Origin: Sphagnum compactum
Taxonomy: Eukaryota; Bryophyta; Sphagnopsida; Sphagnales
NCBI GenBank assembly: GCA_965153455.1
Contig: OZ234498.1
Span: 15,314,001 to 15,378,000 of the forward strand
Length of the DNA: 64,000 nucleotides
Direction: 5' to 3'
The translations under genes were made by a program, and so were the position numbers. Below, one piece after another: positions 1 through 13,176 of the stretch. Below the pieces are notes generated by a model that was given only the letters and a program-made list of their open reading frames with translations, did no database searches and was not told where the DNA came from. Position 1 is the first letter of the stretch. Each line of letters starts with the position of its first letter.

Positions 1-3000
1 AGTTGAATTGTTAATTGATTAGATTATTATTTTTTAGGAAATTCAAAATAGATCTTCCCGTCTTCTACATCACCCATGACCATGTTACCATTGATAATTC
101 ACTCAGCTTGAAACATTCCAACAATCAACGTGTGAACAATTAATTTGTGGCCAAGGTGCTTCACATTTTGGTACAAGGATTGTAGTTGAAAAGGGCTTCA
201 TGGTTGCATAGCAATTGGCCAACATAGTCATCTTGAAAAAAATCCTAGCCTAATTCTCGATTGTTGTCATTTCGTCATAGGAAATGGAAATGAAACATGT
301 TACTAATCAATTGCATTTTATGATCATATTGTGCACGACCTTGGGGCCATTTTCCAACTTATAAAGTTAGTCCAATGCTTGTGAGGATTTTCAAGCATTT
401 TGAGAAAATCATAGAGATCTTTCATTCTTTTAAAATTCATCATGGGTTGCCCGTGCTTCAATAGATGAAAAATGGTGGCAAATTACACAAATTTCTTTTT
501 GTCTTCAATATGAGCACCATTGACAACTTGGTTTGTAATAGAATTTCACCTTTGCATGTCAGCAAATTGTTTCTCATTCTTAGCATGCTAATTAGTCTCA
601 CTAAAATAATATTGACCAAATAGCCACCCATAGACATGCACTCATTGCCTTATGGTGACCTACATGTTTTTAAAACTTGTCAAATTTAGGAACGAACAAT
701 TTCTCTTTGTTTCCACAACATCACAAATGTAGCATTTCACCTACATCATTTTCCCCTTCAATCCCATGACCATTTCAACCCAATAGAGTTTTGTGGCCCA
801 TACATCTTGGAACATGTGATTAAACTCCCATTCCTTTTTCTTCAATTTCTTACACATAGGGCAATTAGTAAGGCAATCAATAGCTACCAAACCATTTCCC
901 AGAATAAAAAAAGCTCAAAACTATTGCACATGTACATCCTTGAAACATGTGTTTACCTTTCAAATTTGGCACAATACTTGCATTTTCATTTAAACTATTG
1001 TTATGCATGTCTATATTGATGAAGCAACCATTAAACAAAACTAATGTTGAATTTTGCAAACCCATAGAAAAGATCATCCAATAGTGGAAGTTTGGAAATG
1101 GCCTAAAAGGTGCCATGGTTGGACAAAATTGATAAAAAAAAACGCACACAATTTGACAAACTCACACACAACACACCTAAACAAACAAAATCCTTCATGA
1201 CTTAAGTTCAACAATGCAAAGAATCAAAACTCACAATGCACACCCAATAACTACAACACACCTAAATTGTGATTTACTTGTAATAAAAACGAGCAGCTTG
1301 AAGTTTGGAATCAAAATTGTGCATTAGTGTGAAGTTCAACATTGTTATTCAATTTTTCATTTACAATTTAAATCGAACATGATCTCATGTCTTGATTGGT
1401 AAAACTTCAAGCATTTCTATAACCTCTTTTTTGCAATAATGCATATATTACCTATAAAAACAAAAGCACATTAGAAAGCACACATTATGATGTTGTTGAC
1501 GACATTGATGGCTATATAGTACTAGATAGTTCAATAGATTATGGCGGTGAAAAAATCTTCATTTAAAATGCAAAAGAGGTGATAAATGTCGAAGTCCCTT
1601 TGCAAGATGACAATGATGGAGAAAATGCTATCATTAAACATAGTGGCGACAAATTGATCAAAGAAGGGAGCTTGAATGCAAAAAACAATGATAGTGAAGG
1701 GGAATTGATGTGACCACCTTTTGAGTGGAATTGGATTATGGTATCCAATGGTAAGTGGTTGTCATTACATGCAACCATCCTATTCTAATGCTAATAAAAA
1801 ATGTGGCTTTCAAGCCATCCATGATTGTTGAAATGTGGCAATTTTGACTCAATCCAACAACCTAAATGATCAAAAGGAGGTCAAATGTAGTTTTCTTAAG
1901 TAAAAAAATGCAATAATTCACCTTTAAAAAAATGATGGTTTGGGTATTAATATTTATGTTATTTGGGGAAAGGCATGAATCCTTTCAAGTTGTTGTGGCA
2001 TTCTCCAAGAAAACAAACATGCAAAATACCTAGCCATAACTATGGATTACCAAAAGACCTAGATGAGACATGATTTTAGGACTAGGCTAAAATGACCAAC
2101 CCCAAGCCAAGCTCCAAAAATAGATTTAAATTTAAAGCTAAGATGCTAATATTAATTTTAATCCCATTGAAAATGTTTAAATATATTTTAACTCGAACCC
2201 AAGCCAAAACGTGGGTAAAACTTCTTGGCTAATGGTTTCACATTATTCCAAAAGACATTGATCTTTAATTAATATTCTTATTTCTATGGCCCAGGGTTAT
2301 TTCATATTGGGTCCAAAGACATAAATTGCTTATGATATTTATAAAACATTTGGCTTACAATGTTCATAGGACTTTAGGCTTAAAGCATTTGTAACGCTTA
2401 TAGCTTACGTGTTCATGGGATTTTTGGTTTACCATACTACTCGATCAAATTAGGCAACAAACTACTGAATAATTAATTAAAATGTAAATCTTAATGTCGA
2501 CACTCGTTTTTTTAATTCTGAAAATTTTGGCTAGTAATGGGTATAAATAATAATAAATTCTTTCCTCATAAGTTTGTGGGACAATCTAATGTGTCTAGAT
2601 TGTTTCAATCTTGAGTTCATGAATTTAAATTCCTTTAAGGTCTATAGTTCAAACCTAATAGTTGAAATCTATAGATTATTTATTTTATTAAATTTCAACA
2701 CAAATAACAAATAATTTTTCAAAAATTCATTGATGTAGAAATCGTTTAGGTACAACAACAATGTGTTTGAAAAACAATTAGCCTAGGGTATTTGCAAGAC
2801 CTTTCACCAATGGCTTAAGATAAGTGGCATTGATTTTTTATAATTTGGAGTAAAACTAAATAAGGTTTAACAACTTCAACTTAATAAAAAAAACCCAAAG
2901 ACATGCTTTCAACAACCTATTATCCTTAGACCCTCATGTCTTAAGCTTTCAAACCACCATGTCCTAAAAGCCCTTGGGCCTACCCTTTTACATCTTGGGC

Positions 3001-4280
3001 CTTTAATTTCCTAATCCCTTGAGCCTTAATGTTTTAGGCTTGTACATAAATTAGGTTTTAAGCTTTCAAGTTTTCATGTCTAAAGTCTTTAGGCCTTGAG
3101 GTCCTAAGCTTCTACAAGTATCAAGTCCTAAGACTTCAAATCCTAAGGTGTAGGGATTGGCATCCCTAGGCCAATCCTTGCATTTCTACATCATTTTTTT
3201 CACATGTGAAATTTCAAAATTTTGTGAAGTTTTGGAAATTTTTGTCACAAATTCCATGATTTAAAAAAAATCCAAATTTTGATATAAAAATAAAAATAAA
3301 TTATACATAGTTCAAGTAGGTAGCCAAATATATATATAAGGCTGAATTGATTCATGTAGAGCCTTTGGTCTTATATATATTTGCTCAAAATTGCCATTTG
3401 CACATTTGAAGACAATGGTGGAAATTTTAATAAAAACTTTCACATGTGGATATGAAAATGTATGTATTCCCTTGCCAATGGGTATTAACTTCCAATCACT
3501 ATGGACATTTCCACCAAGACATTAAACATGGTTAGTTGTTTCTTCATTTATTTGATGCATTTGTTGTTAATTTACTTAACCCCATCAATTTAGTTTTTTA
3601 TTTTTCAATGTTAAACCAAAGTGTGAAATAAAATTTCAATTCTAAATCAAAGTGTAAAAAAAACAAGTTTTTCAAACCAAAATGTAAAAAGTTTTCAATC
3701 TTAGGTTAAAGTGTGTTGAACCCTATTAGGCTAAAATGCCCAAAAGGATTTTAGCCTTAAGCCAACATAGTTTGATTTTACAATATCAATAAATTTCATG
3801 TCTTAAGGGTTAATGTACTCCAAATACCCAAAGCACAAATTAATTATGTCTTGGGGTGTACAATACTTGATCTCAAAGCCATTTTCTTGGGGTTACCTTG
3901 TGATATGATGGATGCATCATAAAAATACATTTCAAGGTTCAACCCTTGGCCAATTAAGATCATCCCAAGCTTCAAATGAAAATGCTTAAATAACATGCCC
4001 TTTTTGTATTCCAAAGATGTCTTCCTAAATCAAACCATGGACACTTTCACCATTCCTAAATATTTTAAACGTATTATTTAATGTTCATTCTCATTGTGAC
4101 ATCATCCATCATGTAGGGTGTACAACTTTTAAAAATAGGATAAGGGTACATTTGCAAACCCTTTCAAGATTTGAAATGCTAGTCATGAGGTTAGTAGCTT
4201 TAATGGTAGGCTTCAAAAAGTCTTTGAAGGGTTTAAGGATAGACCTTTTTCCTAGGTAAATAACCAAAATGATTCTCATT
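1..4280. other. AT-rich intergenic DNA, no gene recognised
   Basis: No reading frame here carries a recognisable domain, and stop codons are dense on both strands. About 2900-3160 is a diffuse array of related words built on 'cctaag', 'ccttg' and 'aagctttcaag', which looks like an old decayed tandem repeat. A short AT step of TA dinucleotides lies near 3330. The rest looks like decayed repeat DNA of unknown origin. Confidence 0.6.
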
Positions 4281-4289
4281 TTTGTTTTG

Positions 4290-5450
4290 GATTTTGTATC
4301 TTTTTTTTTTCTTGTGTATTTTGCTTTTGTTTTCATCATTGTTCTTGAGTTGCCAAGTTACCTGCTTTTGTGTCACCTCTGTCATTTTGTCTTATGTTTT
4401 CTTTTTGCGTGTTAAGGTTAGCATTTGTATCATGGCTCCATTATCAATTTACATGCTTTTGTGTTTCCTTCGTCATTTTTTGCTTTGTTTTTTTTTTCAT
4501 GACAATGTTGGCATATATATTATTGTTCCATTGCTTTGGTTTTTTTGCTATTTTATTTGTTGCATTATTGTAATGTGTGTGGCATTAACATTTAAAACAT
4601 CATTCATTGTTGTGACATTTTATATTTTGTGCGTTCATTAGTTTGAACATTATTATAAACGTTGGTGGTGTTGTACATAGTTTTGCTCGATCATTTCACA
4701 TTCAATTTTTTTTCATGTTTTTCAAGTTGCTTGCTTTTGCACCACCATTGTCATTTTGTTTTCTTTTCTTTTTAAATATTAGCTTTGGCATCTATATTGT
4801 TGCTCCATTGCATTTTTTTTGGTTTATTGCAACATTTATTTTGTTACATTATTTTAATGGGTCATGTTAACATCTATAAGATTGCTCCAATGTTGTAATG
4901 TTTTGGATTTTATGTGTGCATCATTTTGAATGTTATTGAAGGTGCTAGCAATGTTGGCATTTATAACATTGATCCATTACTTTATTTTTTGGTTTTATAT
5001 GATGTTTCTCTTGTTACATTGTTGTAATTTGTGTTATATTAGCATTTATAAGCTTGCTTGACTATTGTGATGTTTTGAATCTTATGTGTGTATCACTTTG
5101 AGTGTTGTTGAAAGTGACAGCAATGTTGTCATCTATGCCATTATTCCATGAATTTTTTTATTTTTATTTTTTTGTATTATGCAACATTTGTTTTGTTGCA
5201 TTATTGTCATGTGTTTCATGTAAGCATTGTAAGCTTGCTATATTGTCGTGATTTTTTGGATCTTATGAGTGGATCAGTTTGAACCTTATTGAAGGTGTTA
5301 ATAATTTTGGAGTTTTGTTCCATTGTTCATCTTGTGATGATTGTATATTCTACATGCATCACATTGAACATTTTTTGCAAATGTTAGATCACATTGTAAT
5401 TTTGCTTTGTCATTTCACTTTCAATTTTAATTTTTTTTTGTTAAAGAAAA
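4290..5450. repeat. Degenerate satellite-like tandem array, T-rich on + strand
   Basis: Variants of one sentence recur: a 'ttggcat(c/t)tataT' word, then 'att(g/t)(t/a)tccatt(g/a)', a T-rich stretch, 'tgttgcattattgtaatgtgtg', then 'gatcttatgtgtgcatcattttgaa' and 'gttattgaaggtg'. Clear copies of the 'ggcat...ccatt' anchor start near 4427, 4509, 4787, 4954 and 5125. The last three are about 170 bases apart. Divergence is high, and the long frames through it are a product of low A/G content rather than coding. I judge it a decayed satellite or minisatellite. Confidence 0.6.
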
Positions 5451-7099
5451 GAAAAAAATTGTAAAAAAAAACAAAATAACTCTCAATTTAAGCTAATTGA
5501 GATTAAACATGGGTTATAAGGTCCTCTGCAACATTTTACTTCAAAACCATCTTAAACATACACTAAAAAAATTTAAATGTATTTTTATAGACTTAATTAA
5601 GCTTTGTGATTTTGAGAACCACGATCCCAAATCATGCTTTAAAATGCAATTAAAAAAGAATATAGAATTGAAGATTGAAAATCACCTAACACAATCACCA
5701 TAAATTTTTCTTGAAACCATTTATTTGTTCTCAATTCATAATCATGTTCCCACCCTTTACACACACACACTCCTTTTCTTTTGTTATACATATATGTCTA
5801 TAAACTTATGTCGCTTCTATACTATAAAATGGGCCTTTGATGGTTAATTCAACTACTAGGTAGTCGATTATTGGGCAAACCCAACAAACTCACCAAAAAT
5901 GGGTTGTTCTCTTGCTAATATAACATGTTTTTTTATGTTAAAAATTAAATAAATTTCATGAACAACATGTTCCATTTGAGGGTCACATGGATGGCAAAGT
6001 TAGCCTTGCACTAACATTTATTCCATGTAAACAAAACTTACAAAGTCACACACAACACTTGGATATTCACAAACATGATAATCACATCCACATAGGAAAC
6101 AAACTCTTCCACACTAAGTTGAATGGTAGCAATGGGGTTGGGGTTGACTACATTTTGACATCCATTTCCTATGGATAGATCTACAACTCCCAATTTTGTT
6201 CTAATATTGGTTGTTAGAGGTTAATTATGGTCTTGCCATTAGTCCTTGCTATTGAACACCTTTTATTTAATAATTAAGTTATGACACTTTTCTATCTTTT
6301 TCTCCACTTTTACTTCTTCAACCTTGCTTTAATGCTTTGTGTTAATAGAATTTGACATGTTTACATCAAACAAACCAATAGTTTTTCAATAGAAAAATAA
6401 TAATTATTTGGTCTAAATCACAATTAGGATATTTGAAAGAAATATCACAATATTGAAAATGGGTCTAATCCACAAAATTCAACTACAAATTATCTTCTTT
6501 CTTTGTATTATATTTTCAATTCAAAATTATCAATGAGTTTTACAAGTTGCAACAGGCTTGTTTGTCGTAGTCTTCATAACCTTAAAAATCCATTGACATT
6601 GATGGATAGCCCACAAGAATTGATCTTAAATGTAGAATAAATACAAAATTAATTGACAACATATATCTTAAAAAGGAAGAACGATCCATTTCAACATTCA
6701 AAAGCTCATACATGTTATAGAAAAGTGCATTTGACACTCAATATAACCACCTATGAAATGATGATCCTATGAAATAGAGGAAACAAAATGTGATTAATTA
6801 AATAGTTTTTTGAGATCATGATGAAATGATGACCCATTGTAGCATTTATAAGATTTTATAGACAATGTCTTAAATTGATTATAGCAAGGCAATGAAAGGC
6901 AACAAATGTCAAACAAAAGACAATGATCACTCGATCTATTTCCTCATTGTCATTTGTGCTCCATTGAACCAAATGTAGCCCATGGAAACTATGGGGACAA
7001 TATAGTAAGTTAAATGAATGCAAATCTTGGAGAAGAAGATTGTAACATAGAAATAAAAAAGAAAAGGAAGTTGAATGAAGTTTGAGCAAAACCTTAACC
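5451..7099. other. AT-rich intergenic DNA, no gene recognised
   Basis: I see no domain, RNA gene or strong repeat. A short CA-rich microsatellite lies near 5758-5772. The remaining sequence is AT-rich and interrupted by stops in all frames. Confidence 0.5.
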
Positions 7100-7250
7100 T
7101 TCACCAAAAACATTGCTTGAATCAAGCAAATTTCTTCTTTAGCTAATCCTTTTTGGTCTTGCTTCAAGAAGCTCTTTCACCAAAAACATGCTTGAATCAA
7201 GCAAATTTCTTCTTTAGCTAATCCTTTTTGGTCTTGCTTCAAGAAGCTCC
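7100..7250. repeat. Near-identical 76-bp tandem duplication
   Basis: Copy 1 (7100-7175) and copy 2 (7176-7250) both run from 'ttcaccaaaaaca' through 'gcttgaatcaagcaaattt' and 'tttttggtcttgcttc' to 'aagaagctc'. They differ by little more than one indel ('cattgc' against 'catgc'). Such high identity in otherwise diverged DNA implies a recent duplication. Each copy contains the short palindrome 'gcttgaatcaagc'. Confidence 0.9.
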
Positions 7251-8225
7251 TTCAACTAATTTCTTGCACTTTTCAACTTTCCAAAAACATTTATGAGTCA
7301 CTTCTCACAAGTCACACCAAAGTGAGGAATGAAGAGAAAGAAAAGCTAAAAACACATGTCACATTTTTGTACAAAACATTTCCCAAGAACTAAACATCCC
7401 ATTTATCTAAAACACCCTCAAAACAAAACAATGGAGGAAAAAAATTATGTTGGATAACATGCCCTTCGATTACAATAAACAAATTTTCATTAATAATTAA
7501 TTTGTATAAATTAATGCAAATTATTAGTAATTTAATGTTAATAAATTATTATTAATTTCTCTAATAATCTTGGAGAAATTAAAATAAAGGGAAATTCAAC
7601 ACCCTAGAAAAAGCCTTTTTAAGGCCCCTTTACTAAGGTCCCAAGTCCCAAAGGGGCAATCAAATGAATCAACAACCTTCCTTGTGCACAAGTTAGGGTA
7701 GGTAGTGGGTCTCTCTTGAGAATGTTTTTGGGAATTTTAGAACCCCCCCCTTCACTCATCCCAAAAAGATTAGGGCTCAGGGAACTTTAGGACAAACCTT
7801 CACTAAGCCTAAATTGGCTTCAAGGAGCGCATACCTTAACCTAAGGCCCTTGAAGTGTACGAAAAGGGTCTCAAAACCGACCCTTCTTCAACCCTAGGTA
7901 CCTTGACAAAGGCCGTCCCTAAACCACGACCCTAAACTGGTCGGTCCCTTTGTGTGCCCTGTTGTCTCGCCATCGCTGTGCTCTCCAGCTGCTACGGAGT
8001 CCTCTCTCCCTCGCCGCCTTCTTCTGCGTTCACCCCCAGCCCTGCCCCCGCCACCATCTCCTAAGCCCTTCCTTGTGTCCGTGTGCTCCGGCTCCAACGG
8101 TGTGCGAGTGCGCGTGTTTTCCTGTATTTTTTTCTTGTTTTTCTGGTATTTTTTTCTTTGGCAAGAATCTTCTTGTGCATGTAAGCTGTATGAGTTGAAC
8201 GAGATTTGAGAAAGAGTTAGACAGC

Positions 8226-8261
8226 AGGAGGAGGAGGAGGAGGAGGAGGAGGAGGAGGAGG
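8226..8261 (+). repeat. (AGG)n microsatellite in the probable 5' UTR of the E2 gene
   Basis: An uninterrupted AGG/GGA run of about 12 units ends 28 bases before the E2 start codon at 8290. It probably lies in the 5' leader. On the other strand it is a (CCT)n tract, a common context in plant promoters and leaders. Its length is likely to vary between individuals. Confidence 0.85.
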
Positions 8262-8289
8262 TGGTGAGGACGGCTCGTCATTGGCAGCG

Positions 8290-11200
8290 ATGGCGGAGCG
8301 AGCTTGCGTGCAGCGACTCCAGAAGGAATTCAGGGCGATGTGTAAGGTACAGTTGCTTGTGTGTGTTTTTTAACTTCCCCACTTTTGTATTCGGGATCCT
8401 AGTTCGTGTCATACGGAAGTTTAAGGTCCTAGAAAGTAGATTGCAGCATTCTGGATATCACCAGGATGCTTTTTTAACGACGTCGAAGAAGAAGACCCAT
8501 CAGCAGTGGCGGCGATGTTGGTTATGCAATGGGGTCAACCCTAATCCCGACACCTGAATTCAGATGCCTCCCGCTCCCAGGGATACTCTAATTCAGGAAC
8601 CCATATGGACGAGGAAACACATCATTGAAGATTGATTTTGCAAACACAGATCCCAGAGACCTGAGCTTCAGGCTCCCTGGATTAGGGTTTGTTGCAAATG
8701 TAGAATTTGCAAAGACCAGAAGCTTAAGGTTTGAAAGAGTTAGTAAGTTTGCAGGCACTTACCTGCATCAGGCCACACTGGTGTGAATATCTATCTCTTC
8801 ATTCATGGATGGATCCTCAGAATTCCTCAAGGGGTCTTCTTCTCACTCCTGGTTGCTGATGGCAGCAGCAGACAATGTTTTCATCCTGAAATCACACACC
8901 TAATCTCTTGTGTGTGATTTGCTCCTTCCTTGAAACCTTGAGATTGATAGGTAGTTCATAAGCTATTATCTCTGTCACAGAAACCTTTGACTTGTTTGTC
9001 TTGCCTTCTCACTCATTGTATTATTTTTCACAGGAACCTGTCCCACATATTCTAGCTCGACCATCCCATTCGGATATTCGGGAATGGCGTAAGTATTCTC
9101 ATTTCTATGCAGATAAAAAAACCTTCAAGTCTTCCTTATCAGGGACTTTGAGCTTCCTGCGCTAAGTATTTTGAGCAACAGAGTCCTTTGTTATCTTTGT
9201 CCAGTGTTGTCAGAACCTTTCAGTTTGTGGGTCCATGTACACCTGATAGTCTTACAGTAATCTGGTTTTGTAGCATTGAGAGTAGAGCTCCTATCAAAAG
9301 ACCAATGGATTATCTGGACCTCCTGAGGCTATGGGTACCAGTTTGGTTTTCAGCTTTTCTGTTAGCTTTCTGTGTCTAGAGCAGAAATTTCAGACACTGA
9401 GATATCTCAATTTCATCTGTATCTGGTGCACTTGCATGAGCCTTGTTACTCATGACTCTTTGATTGCTTGTTTTAGTGTGCTTCTAAACTCAAGTCTGAT
9501 TATTTGTGCAGATTATGTTTTGGAGGGAAGTGAGGGTACCCCATTTGAAGGTTTGTTGCACACTGTATTTGAACCTTTGCTGCCTTGGAGGCACCATCTT
9601 CTGATTGTTGCTTTCAACAGGAAAAGCTTGGGGATCTGGTTGTGATAATGGCTCATTATTCATGGGGCTCGTCTTTCACCTAGCCTGTTTTTGATGATTG
9701 CTTTCAATTGCAGGAGGTGTGTATCATGGCAAAATCAAATTCCCAGAAGAGTACCCATTCAAGCCCCCTGGCATCAGGTTTTTGTCATATCTTTTTTTTC
9801 CCTACTCGTATTGTTTTCAGACAACCCCTTGTGAATTGACATTGGTTAGACAGGAATGAAGTTGTTTCTTGACTGGGTGCAATTTTGCCATGGGTTGGGG
9901 GCAGCATGATTACTCCGAATGGCCGTTTTGCAACAAATAAAAAGATCTGCATGTCCATGAGTGATTGTACGTATCTCACTGTTTTGTAATGTTTGTAGCT
10001 GCTCCATGTTTATCACTATCAAAGTCTTGAAAGTCTACCAGGTTGCAGTCTTATGCATTGGATCGATGGTAATGCGCCTGTGGGATGTCGTTCATAACTT
10101 AACAGAATGTCTAATTGGTCTCTCCAGCAAATAGAGGTGGTTTGACTAAGATTCTAGACCTGTGTCAAATTGTAGAATTGCAGTCTATGTTCTACTGTGA
10201 AATAAATCACTTGGATTGAAAGTATGAGGATTTCTGCCTTCATGTTAGATGATCTGTGGGTGTTTAAGGCCTCAATGTCCAGTTAGATTTTGCTCAAATA
10301 TACACCAGCTTACAGTATACACTGGATTTGTTCTGATGTGGCTGAGTTGCTTGCAAGTATGAGTTGGCATTGTAGTTTGAGTGCATGGGATCCTGTATGG
10401 TCTAGCCAAGTAGATTCCTCTAACTTGGCTACAAAGCTGAGCTCACAAAGAACCAACCGTATTCTACTTTTAAATCATATGTGCACTTCATATCTTCACA
10501 GGGTCAACTTCAACAAGGTTGTACAGGGAGTGCAACTCTAACAGGTTTGTGTGGGGGTGATGGGTGACAGTTCATCCAGAAACATGGAATCCAATGTGGT
10601 CTGTTTCAAGGTGATATGGCTTCCTCCTGTGCATCTTGATAGGTTTCTACAAAATATATGTTTGAGAGTCATGAGCAAGTACTGACCATATGTCTACTGT
10701 ATGTCTTGTGAATGCAGCATTCTGAATGGCCTTCTATCTTTCATGGTACAAATCTTATAAAAGCGAACCTTGGTCATTTACCTTCTTCGAAAGTGAAAGC
10801 TCTGTTGTGGTCCACAGTTTGCAGCTGTATTTGATGATTTTTAGGCACCCAGCTTTTTGGAAGTCAGAATACTGGAGATAATTCTGTCATTTTGGTTTGA
10901 GATGCAAATAGTGGAGAGAGTATGGCAGGGCTCCTGACCTTTTGAGAGGAATTTGGTGTGTCTTGGTCACTTCAACTAGTTGTTGAAATACTCAAATTAA
11001 AGCTGGGAGTTGGAAATACCATCTTGTTCAGGGATTTGATCCAGTTCTTGTGTTTCTTCCTTTTGATTGCAGAGTGATAATGCAAATACGACTGGCAGTG
11101 TATCAACTAGCTCTGCTGAGAAGAAACGTTTGGCTCAGGCCTCTCTTGCTTACAACTGTAAAAGGTAAGCTTGTCCTTTTTCTTCTTGGGTTGGCAGCAT

Positions 11201-11710
11201 TAACTCTATTGGCAATATGTCAGATTTGTGAAGAAGACAGTTATCTTTCTGTTACTCTGACCACCCCGTTGGATCTACGTTTCCTTATTATCATGTCCGT
11301 ATCTGAAAGTTTGAAGATCAGTGCAACAGTAGGAATTGTTGCAGGGTGGAGTAGAAGATTCCCTCAAAGGGCTTTCTGTCTCAGGTGGAAGTACTGAATA
11401 TGTGTGAGGGTTGACATGCAGTGCTATATTTCGCAAGATGTTTCCGGAGTACGTTGAGAAGCAATTAGCAAGAGAGAGGGAATCTGAGCAGGCAGCAGCT
11501 GAGCAAAAGCAGATGCCTATTCTGGATATGTCTGCACTCCCTGAAAAGATGCAGCAGCTTGTAACTACCAATAGGACCCAGGCAGAAATGAAGGGGCGAC
11601 AACATAGGTCATTCCAAAAGTTTCCTCTGTGGCTGACTGCTGTGGTCGTTGCAGTCTTTGCAAGCATTATGGCACTGCCGTTGCTTACACTCGATCTCAC
11701 TCATTTCTGA
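8290..11710 (+). CDS. UBC34: ER tail-anchored ubiquitin-conjugating enzyme E2, UBC33/34 (UBC6/UBE2J2) type
   Basis: Nine coding exons: 8290-8346, 9034-9088, 9512-9550, 9714-9777, 9905-9966, 10571-10610, 10718-10745, 11073-11164 and 11422-11710. All introns are GT-AG, and the 726 bases give 241 residues without a break. The UBC fold spans about residues 5-160. The family TPNGRF motif (75-80) replaces the HPN of ordinary E2s, and catalytic Cys87 lies in KKICMSMSDFHPE. A linker leads to a C-terminal hydrophobic anchor at about 213-236, ending in a short luminal tail. From family knowledge, this group accepts ubiquitin from E1 and works with ER-membrane ligases in ER-associated degradation. The MAERAC start matches the family, and Arabidopsis UBC34 has about the same length. 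UBC33 and UBC34 cannot be told apart here. Confidence 0.95.
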
Positions 11711-13176
11711 CTCGTTCACTTTTTTGTATATGCACCTGTTTGCTAAAACCAGTTCCAGCTTTTTCCCTCAAAACTGTGTAATCTACTGAATTCTTTGTCA
11801 ACAGTTAAGCTTTCATCAGGGATGTTCAAACAGACATCCATTTCTAGTCTTCTTCTTTGCATTGAAGGAATGCATAGGTTGTTGAACAACAGGTTCTTGA
11901 TCAAGGATGTTTCACCACACATATAACTTGTTTGCTCATTTTGCATTGAGACAAACACGAGGGTGGTACGTGTTAAATCAGGTTCTGAATCATCTGTCGT
12001 GTTGGCGTGAACAAGATTAATAGCATTCAATTGTCAGTAGATTTACTATGCTCTTTCCCCCTTGTGATTTGCTGGACTGAATGGATCCATGGAGAGATCT
12101 TGCAATTCTAATGTAGTGTTTTCATTTAGCTCTGATTTGCTGGACCAAGTGGGTCCCTGGTCTACCCATTTATATCTTTCCTTGTGTTTCTAATTTACTA
12201 TCTTCTGTTAGATATCTATTAGCTAAGATTTGCTGGAATCGGTGGATTTGCAGTGTACCCAACAATATCTTGCTTTTTTGATTTCAGCAACAAGTTCAAT
12301 TCAAGTTTTGTACTTTCAATATAGGTACTCAAAAAATAAGAGATTTTTGTGTTGTTTAGTTGCTACCTATTGGTTTCTTTTCAAATTGACTTGTGCATTG
12401 TTGACTATGATGCGAGATCCATTTTGATCCAAATCAAATTATACTTGGAGAGACATCAAAACCAAAAACCAAGCTTTTGCTTGGGGGTATTGGATACTAC
12501 AGTGATTTCACAATTATTCAAGTTATGAATTTAAAGTTTCTGGAACAACATTTGCAGCATCCACAGGAACAAGTCGAAATCGAAATCAAAATCAAAATAG
12601 AAACATCTGAAAAAAGAAACAATTGTACAAACTGATTACTTCATGCTACAGTGATAAAACAACATTGATGGGTTGTTGGCAGAGTAAATGATCAGAGAGT
12701 GTGACAGGATTAAAAAGGCCATTTGACAAAACCCGATATGTTTCCCAGTATCTTCAGTTTACATTAAAAGACTACATTATATGCATTATACGTCCAGAGA
12801 GTATCCTGAACCACAAATTTCACATAGCTGCGCTCCACAATAGCACCAATACATATTGCCAACAAAGGAACTGTGTAGTTGGAGAGTCTTTTGAAACTCG
12901 TTTTTTAAAGAGTCTGATTATCTCTCAGCTCAAACTAATAACCATTAACATGCATTGTAGTTGGGTAATGTCAGCATAAAAAAGCTGTGAAACCTCAATC
13001 AGATATCAAATTCACAAAGCTTCCAGAAAGCGAAGTTAGAATGATGTACCAGTCTTAGCATCCGTGTCTCAAAAGACAAACTTGATGAAAGCTGTTTTTT
13101 TGTCTCTAATCACATGTACAGCAGATGTACAAGCATGCACGACCTTCAAGACCTGCTTTTGTTTGCAGATTCAACC
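11711..13176. other. Spacer between convergent E2 and cytochrome b561 genes
   Basis: The two genes converge here, so both 3' UTRs lie in this interval. A loose repeat starting 'gatttgctgga' recurs near 12065, 12135 and 12226 with 70-90 base spacing. No domain-bearing frame is seen. Confidence 0.6.

Noticed and set aside
1-1000. Another hAT remnant on the minus strand
   Set aside because: Some phrases are suggestive (KDLYDFLKMLENP-like), but no catalytic or dimerisation block could be read.
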